Below, piece after piece: positions 13,462 through 16,893 of a DNA stretch of 16,893 nt. The translations under genes and the position numbers were made by a program. The stretch comes from JAXHUK01 sp034189725. Its GTDB lineage: Bacteria > Chloroflexota > Dehalococcoidia > SZUA-161. The DNA is taken from positions 1-16,893 of the forward strand of contig JAXHUK010000012.1 in the NCBI GenBank assembly GCA_034189725.1, read 5' to 3'. The number at the start of each line of letters is the position of its first letter. Within the stretch, counting starts at the first letter, position 1. Below the pieces are notes generated by a model that saw only the letters and a list, made by a program, of their open reading frames with translations, was not told the origin of the DNA and ran no database searches.

Positions 13462-14157
13462 CTACTTGCTCCATGATCGACGCCTTCGCCTCGTAAATGC
13501 CAGTACTGCAACCATGCTAAAGACCACCACTGCCAGCGCTATCTCGATCTGTCGTAATGGCCACCCCGATGTGGGCGCATCCAGTGCCCAGGCACTCCCG
13601 GTATCTCTCATGGTATCATCTTCCTCAAAATAATGGCTTTCTGCTACACACTTCTCCACTGTTACGGATGTCCCAACAGGAGGACTCTCGGCCACAGGAG
13701 GACTCTCGGCAGGTTCACTGAATTGGAACATCTGCTCTCCCTGCTCAGATGTGGGGACGGGCACAAATCTGGGCTCTTCGGTAGCTACTCCGCCATCAGC
13801 GCTCTCCATTCCAAGGGGAAGCACCTGAAGAAAATCTATGGCAAGCACTACTAAGAGCAACACAGTGACCACAGCGGTTGCCGGACGCAGCCAGCGGAGC
13901 CTTTGAGGATCGAATATACTGACTCGTTCTGTTGCCACATTACGTATGGCAAACGACCTCGGCGCTGGCACTATGGGTACGCGATGTAGCATAGCCACAG
14001 CCATCTGCAATGACTCAAGCTCCCGTGTACACGTTTCGCAGGTCTCGAGGTGACTTTTTACCATATCTCGATCATCATGACCAAGACGGTCGTCGAGGAA
14101 TTCAGGGAGCATACAGTGGATTCTCCGACACTGCGCTTTTCTCCTACCAAAAACCAT
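13462..14157 (-). CDS. Zinc-type membrane anti-sigma factor
   Basis: 231-residue protein encoded directly after the ECF sigma gene (16-bp gap), so very likely its inhibitor. The N-terminal part contains HLETCETC (His36, Cys40, Cys43), the HxxxCxxC of ZAS anti-sigma domains, with Cys15 upstream as the likely fourth ligand. A first membrane helix covers about residues 92-113. An acidic, Pro/Ser-rich outer segment (about 114-202) follows, with a tandem AESPPV repeat. A second helix (about 203-221) ends in the basic tail RRRRRSWSK. By charge, the N-terminus and the basic tail are cytoplasmic. The start ATG has AGAAGGGG about ten bases upstream. Release by regulated proteolysis or redox change is known in the family; the signal here is unknown. 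Confidence 0.85.
   Translation of the reverse strand: MVFGRRKAQCRRIHCMLPEFLDDRLGHDDRDMVKSHLETCETCTRELESLQMAVAMLHRVPIVPAPRSFAIRNVATERVSIFDPQRLRWLRPATAVVTVLLLVVLAIDFLQVLPLGMESADGGVATEEPRFVPVPTSEQGEQMFQFSEPAESPPVAESPPVGTSVTVEKCVAESHYFEEDDTMRDTGSAWALDAPTSGWPLRQIEIALAVVVFSMVAVLAFTRRRRRSWSK
13676..13711. repeat. 18-bp tandem duplication inside the anti-sigma gene
   Basis: ACAGGAGGACTCTCGGCC occurs twice in a row, the second copy differing only at its last base. It encodes AESPPV twice in the outer linker and keeps the frame, as expected of a replication-slippage expansion. Confidence 0.85.
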
Positions 14158-14173
14158 ATTTCTGGAACCCCTT

Positions 14174-14758
14174 CTATCTATTGTGACGAAATTTGGGCGG
14201 TAAAAGTTCCTGATGCTGCAGCAGGATATCTCGCAGTCGTGTTCGCCCTCTGTTTAAGCGTGACTTCACGGTGCCAAGCGAACTGCGTGTCACCTGAGAT
14301 ATCTCTTCGTAGCTCAGACCTTGTATATCGCAGAGAATCACCGCTAGACGTTGGTCCTCAGGGAGGCGAGCCAGGCCATCTGTAAGAAGCCGGCCTAACT
14401 CCTGGCGCAGTGCATAGTCCTCCGGAGATTCCTCGTTATCGTTCAGGGGGAACTCCGGGGACTCCTCGAGTATCATATCCAAAGACGTAGCATGCGTGCG
14501 ACGGGCTGCCCTCATCTTGTCATAGCAAGCGTTAGCCGCGATTCGCAGAATCCAGGCTTTAAAGCTGCCACCTTTGAACTTGCCGATAGCCCTGTAGGCA
14601 GAGAGAAAGGTATCCTGTGTAGCATCTTCAGCCGTCTCCGGGCTACCCAACATACGCAGAGCAATGTTGTATACCTGGTTCTGGTAGTGCTCAACTAGCT
14701 GGTTGAAAGCCTCGATGTCACCATCCTGGCTTCTCTTTATTAATTCATGCTCTTGCAT
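14174..14758 (-). CDS. ECF-family RNA polymerase sigma factor
   Basis: 194-residue sigma factor with only regions 2 and 4. Region 2 (about residues 18-84) contains YNIALRMLGSPETAEDATQD, the core-binding and -10 recognition part, and WILRIAANACYD. Region 4 (about 130-185) contains LPEDQRLAVILCDIQGLSYE and the helix-turn-helix TRSSLGTVKSRLNRGRTRLR. It closely resembles the RpoE/SigW-like groups that work with ZAS anti-sigma factors, and such a factor is encoded immediately downstream. The start is ATG 14756-14758, with only a weak GAG upstream. It is divergent from lepB. Confidence 0.93.
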   Translation of the reverse strand: MQEHELIKRSQDGDIEAFNQLVEHYQNQVYNIALRMLGSPETAEDATQDTFLSAYRAIGKFKGGSFKAWILRIAANACYDKMRAARRTHATSLDMILEESPEFPLNDNEESPEDYALRQELGRLLTDGLARLPEDQRLAVILCDIQGLSYEEISQVTRSSLGTVKSRLNRGRTRLRDILLQHQELLPPKFRHNR

Positions 14759-14796
14759 ACAATCTCGACAGCGAGTTATTCACGAACTGGCTATGC

Positions 14797-14826
14797 TTGA
14801 CCTCAGAGTTGCATTTTGTGTATACT
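14797..14826 (+). promoter_or_regulatory. Promoter of lepB
   Basis: TTGACC (14797-14802), an 18-bp spacer and TATACT (14821-14826). The predicted start, near 14833, gives a leader of about 80 nt. Confidence 0.6.
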
Positions 14827-14853
14827 AAGTTCGCCTTGAGTAAAACCGTGTTA

Positions 14854-14862
14854 ATTCTACCA
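14854..14862 (-). promoter_or_regulatory. Possible extended -10 promoter of the sigma operon
   Basis: On the minus strand TGG-TAGAAT (plus 14854-14862) matches an extended -10 (TGn plus hexamer). No good -35 is visible. Confidence 0.3.
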
Positions 14863-14895
14863 CGTTTGACACACACAATCTAACCAAGCAATTCA

Positions 14896-14914
14896 TTTTA
14901 CAAGAGATGTAAAA
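14896..14914 (+). promoter_or_regulatory. Perfect hairpin abutting the lepB start codon
   Basis: TTTTACA (14896-14902) and TGTAAAA (14908-14914) form a 7-bp stem whose loop, AGAGA, is the only purine-rich ribosome-binding-like sequence before the TTG at 14915. Confidence 0.55.
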
Positions 14915-15475
14915 TTGAGAGCAGCAATCCGTGAAACCCTCCAGATAGTCGTCCTAGCCCTGATTATCTTTCTTATCCTGCATTTAATGGTGCAAAACTT
15001 CAGGATCGAAGGCACCAGCATGGAGGCTAATCTCCATGATCATCAGTATGTCCTGGTAAATAAAACTGCCTATTGGTTTGGCAGCAATCCAACTAGAGGC
15101 GACATCATCGTGTTTGAAGCACCGGATCAGCCAGACTTCGACCGTATCAAGAGAGTTATTGGTTTGCCGGGTGAGACGGTAGAAGTAAAGGGAGACGGCA
15201 CTGTTTATATCACTTTTGCCGGCGAGACAACAAGCACGATCCTCAAAGAACCGTATATTTCATACATAGGTGGAAAAAGCGGAACATGGGTAGTTCCACA
15301 AGATCACTACTTCGTTATGGGGGACAATCGGGGTCGTAGCTATGATTCCCGAAGTGGGGGGGCAGTACCAAAGGGTAATATTATCGGCAAGGCCTGGTTA
15401 ATTATCTGGCCTATCAATGACTGGGGGACAGCACCTAACTTTTCTTTAATGCCAGGAGATACATCCCAGGAATAA
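14915..15475 (+). CDS. lepB: Signal peptidase I
   Basis: 186-residue membrane serine protease that removes signal peptides from exported proteins. One N-terminal membrane helix (about residues 8-27) is followed by the nucleophile Ser35 in EGTSMEANL and the general-base Lys79 in FDRIKRVIGLPGE. The box E motif is VMGDNRGRSYDSR, near residue 134. The length matches the short single-helix type of Gram-positive and Chloroflexota enzymes. The start is taken as TTG 14915-14917, because the only nearby ATG (14907) is followed directly by TAA and the homology begins near the helix. A hairpin with the ribosome-binding sequence in its loop touches this TTG. Divergent from the ECF sigma operon. Confidence 0.94.
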   Translation: MRAAIRETLQIVVLALIIFLILHLMVQNFRIEGTSMEANLHDHQYVLVNKTAYWFGSNPTRGDIIVFEAPDQPDFDRIKRVIGLPGETVEVKGDGTVYITFAGETTSTILKEPYISYIGGKSGTWVVPQDHYFVMGDNRGRSYDSRSGGAVPKGNIIGKAWLIIWPINDWGTAPNFSLMPGDTSQE

Positions 15476-15657
15476 TCCTGTAGAAATGAACCATTGACGT
15501 AAAACGCGAGAGTTTTTAATCCATTTGAGAGTCTAAGAGTACAGCAACGGAGCAATCCTAAACGATAAGAAGGGATTATTTTGCGCAAATTGAGTAATGG
15601 GTTACTTGCCATGACAGAAAACGCTCGATTACATAGACGAATAGGGGCTGTCATCGT

Positions 15658-15686
15658 TTGACAGTTGTTCTGCTATCTACTATTAT
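15658..15686 (+). promoter_or_regulatory. Promoter of the Trm112-like gene
   Basis: Perfect TTGACA (15658-15663), a 17-bp spacer and TATTAT (15681-15686). The predicted start, near 15693, gives a 30-nt leader with the ribosome-binding site GAGGGG. Confidence 0.8.
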
Positions 15687-15722
15687 CCACGGATATGGGG
15701 GCTATTTCTAAAGAGGGGTGTT

Positions 15723-15902
15723 ATGAAGAAAGATCTAATGGATATCCTGGCCTGTCCGGTGTGTAAAAGCCTGCTACAGCTTACAATTGAGGAAGAGACT
15801 GATAACGAGGTAGTTACAGGATTGTTGGAATGCACAAAGTGTTCTCAAAGCTACCCGATTAATGATACAATCCCCAATCTGCTGCCACCGGAGCTTAATT
15901 AA
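15723..15902 (+). CDS. Trm112-family small zinc-ribbon-like protein
   Basis: 59-residue protein. It starts MKKDLMDILACPVCKSLLQL and has a second pair of cysteines in LLECTKCSQSYPINDTIP, giving CxxC pairs at 11/14 and 37/40. These and the C-terminal IPNLLP fit the Trm112/UPF0434 (YcaR) family. Eukaryotic and archaeal Trm112 activates methyltransferases; bacterial members are short, and their partner is usually unknown. The ATG has GAGGGG seven bases upstream and a near-consensus promoter 30 bp before that. A small membrane protein follows after 66 bp. Confidence 0.88.
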   Translation: MKKDLMDILACPVCKSLLQLTIEEETDNEVVTGLLECTKCSQSYPINDTIPNLLPPELN

Positions 15903-15968
15903 GGGCACAGCAACTCAGTGAATCATATTCACCGGCTAGTACGACGTAGTTAGGAGGGATGAATACAA

Positions 15969-16193
15969 ATGACCAAGTTTCGAGTGGGGGGTACGATTAT
16001 TTGTCTTGGCAGCCTCGTTCTTGCTGCGCTTTTCGTCTGGGCGCTGATAGCTGGTGGCTCTTATCGCTTCTGGGCAATAGCCATCCCCGTGATTATTGGC
16101 ACGTCAGTAGTTCTGGGAATCGGTTTTTCCATAGGCCGTCTTATGGCATTCACAAAGATCGATGAGTCACCCGAACAGGATTCACAGGATTAA
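15969..16193 (+). CDS. Small two-helix membrane protein of unknown function
   Basis: 74-residue protein with no family I recognise. Two hydrophobic stretches, about residues 9-29 (IICLGSLVLAALFVWALIAG) and 35-57 (FWAIAIPVIIGTSVVLGIGF), should span the membrane. The C-terminal tail TKIDESPEQDSQD is acidic. GGAGG (15953-15957) lies 11 bases before the ATG at 15969. An ATG at 15959 in another frame is too close to this ribosome-binding site and reads a non-membrane sequence. It lies 66 bp after the Trm112-like gene, probably on the same transcript, and stops 7 bp from the convergent queD. Confidence 0.7.
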   Translation: MTKFRVGGTIICLGSLVLAALFVWALIAGGSYRFWAIAIPVIIGTSVVLGIGFSIGRLMAFTKIDESPEQDSQD

Positions 16194-16200
16194 ACTATAA

Positions 16201-16569
16201 CTACCTCGACGGAATATATGTCACTTTCGACTCCGGGGACTCCCAGACCTCTATATGTGATATGGTAACTCCGCTCAATTGACCAGCGAGTTCCTCGTGG
16301 ATAGTTCGAGCGATATTCTCCGAAGAAGGATTGATGCTATCAAATGGTGATATATCGTTCAGACAAATGTGATCGAAGCGGTCAATTATGGCGCTCAGAT
16401 AGTTCTTGAGGTCAGAAAAGTCAAAGACAATGCCGATATCATTGAGGTCTTCAGCCTCTATAGCAACCACGACTTCGAAGCGATGACCATGAATCTCCTC
16501 ACATTTACCTTTGTAGCCCCTCAGGTAATGAGCAGCATCAAAATGTTTTCTTACTGATATCTGGTACAT
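16201..16569 (-). CDS. queD: 6-carboxytetrahydropterin synthase / PTPS-family protein (QueD-like)
   Basis: 122-residue T-fold enzyme acting on dihydroneopterin triphosphate. Zinc ligands are His14 (FDAAH) and His27/His29 (HGH), and Cys23 is the catalytic cysteine. The active-site string reads CEEIHGH, so a Glu follows the Cys (CExxHGH); I recall this pattern being described for PTPS-I/III proteins that can serve both queuosine and folate synthesis. SSENIART and VWESPES are further family motifs. The length is normal for QueD. The ATG 16567-16569 has GGAGG four bases upstream. The gene upstream on the same strand is folK, which fits a folate role in addition to preQ0 formation. Confidence 0.92.
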   Translation of the reverse strand: MYQISVRKHFDAAHYLRGYKGKCEEIHGHRFEVVVAIEAEDLNDIGIVFDFSDLKNYLSAIIDRFDHICLNDISPFDSINPSSENIARTIHEELAGQLSGVTISHIEVWESPESKVTYIPSR

Positions 16570-16590
16570 ATGCCCTCCTGCGAATTATAC

Positions 16591-16619
16591 AAAATATGGT
16601 ATCTGTAAGGTTGCGTCAA
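16591..16619 (-). promoter_or_regulatory. Possible queD promoter
   Basis: On the minus strand TTGACG (plus 16614-16619), a 17-bp spacer and TATTTT (plus 16591-16596). A perfect TATAAT (plus 16584-16589) lies close by but lacks a -35 at the right distance. queD could be transcribed alone or with folK. Confidence 0.4.
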
Positions 16620-16674
16620 GCCCTATGCAATAGTATTGTTTATGCTGAACCTGGCTCGGGTGATCACGAACACA

Positions 16675-16893
16675 TCACTGTATAGCTTCTACGATTTTTA
16701 TCCCGTCAAGACCACCTGCATTAGCTAATAGATCCGCAACCATTGTCTGGCTCACCGGATGAACGAGATCGGGAGCGATCTCGGACAGAGGGGCCAGCAC
16801 AAAAGCACGTTCGGTCATAAGCTGGTGGGGGATAGTGAGTTCATCTGTCTGGAGTACAATGTTCTCGTAGAACAGGATATCTATGTCTATAAG
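16675..16893 (-). CDS. folK: HPPK (FolK), C-terminal part (5' end outside the window)
   Basis: The minus-strand frame runs from the window edge to TGA at 16675-16677 and gives 72 residues. It opens LIDIDILFYENIVLQTDELT and continues to IPHQLMTERAFVLAPLSEIA and PDLVHPVSQTM. DIDILFY, the IPHxxMxxRxFVLxPLxEIAPD string and HPV are the conserved C-terminal half of 6-hydroxymethyl-7,8-dihydropterin pyrophosphokinase, which transfers pyrophosphate from ATP to the pterin in folate synthesis. The N-terminal part is outside the window. It lies 105 bp upstream of queD on the same strand. Confidence 0.93.
   Translation of the reverse strand, partial: LIDIDILFYENIVLQTDELTIPHQLMTERAFVLAPLSEIAPDLVHPVSQTMVADLLANAGGLDGIKIVEAIQ

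Noticed and set aside
13276..13476. Plus-strand frame across the 16S leader
   Set aside because: It covers the 16S promoter and stalk arm and has no coding features.
14780..14832. Autoregulatory sigma-E-like promoter before the ECF sigma gene (GAACTT ... TCTGA on the minus strand)
   Set aside because: GAACTT matches the ECF -35 core, but TCTGA is 19 bases further on, against about 16 for the known promoters; too weak to call.
15959..16165. 68-codon frame beginning at ATG 15959
   Set aside because: The ATG is only one base after the ribosome-binding site, and the protein lacks the clear membrane helices of the overlapping 15969 frame.

Overview
This window is bacterial chromosome, most likely from the Dehalococcoidia (Chloroflexota). 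Three things point there. The 16S rRNA gene stands alone, with its own promoter, boxA-like element and processing stalk and no 23S or 5S beside it. The start of the 16S, as I remember Dehalococcoides sequences, is closely similar. The gene set (fused ADP-forming acyl-CoA synthetase, ApgM/TIGR02535 enzyme next to aspartate kinase, COG2509 flavoprotein) also fits. No database search was possible, so the assignment is an inference.

Left part (1-3772): the 3' end of mutL (+) converges on a minus-strand group. Read in transcription order this is a fused acetate/acyl-CoA ligase (ADP-forming), then rpsP-khpA-rimM, a tight translation and ribosome-maturation operon with a 12-bp hairpin in its leader. 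The ligase has its ATP-grasp (beta) half before its CoA-binding/ligase (alpha) half, and an A9 run lies exactly in the linker.

Middle part (4037-10785): dinB (+) has a strong promoter whose predicted +1 is the first base of a GAAC-N4-GTTC palindrome, which looks like SOS control. Next come a COG1237 metallo-beta-lactamase-fold protein, an ApgM-like enzyme that may be the homoserine kinase, and lysC with an internal start for its regulatory subunit. A NifU C-terminal-domain protein (-) is divergent from a COG2509 FAD oxidoreductase (+). Several promoters match the sigma-70 consensus closely. Two lie so near a GTG codon that leaderless transcripts are predicted.

RNA part (10900-13350): tRNA-Pro(GGG) (+), tRNA-Ile(GAT) (-) with its own promoter, and the 16S gene (-) inside a 29-nt inverted repeat. 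The 5' arm of that repeat carries a boxA-like sequence.

Right part (13462-16893): an ECF sigma factor and its zinc-type membrane anti-sigma factor (-) are divergent from signal peptidase I (+). They are followed by a 59-codon Trm112-like protein and a small two-helix membrane protein (+). QueD/PTPS (-) and the 3' end of folK (-) close the window. The QueD has a CExxHGH motif and lies beside folK, which suggests it may serve both queuosine and folate synthesis.

No insertion sequences, phage genes, CRISPR arrays or transfer genes were seen. This is mostly a core-genome segment, and the points of interest are regulatory architecture and domain arrangement rather than a new multi-gene system.
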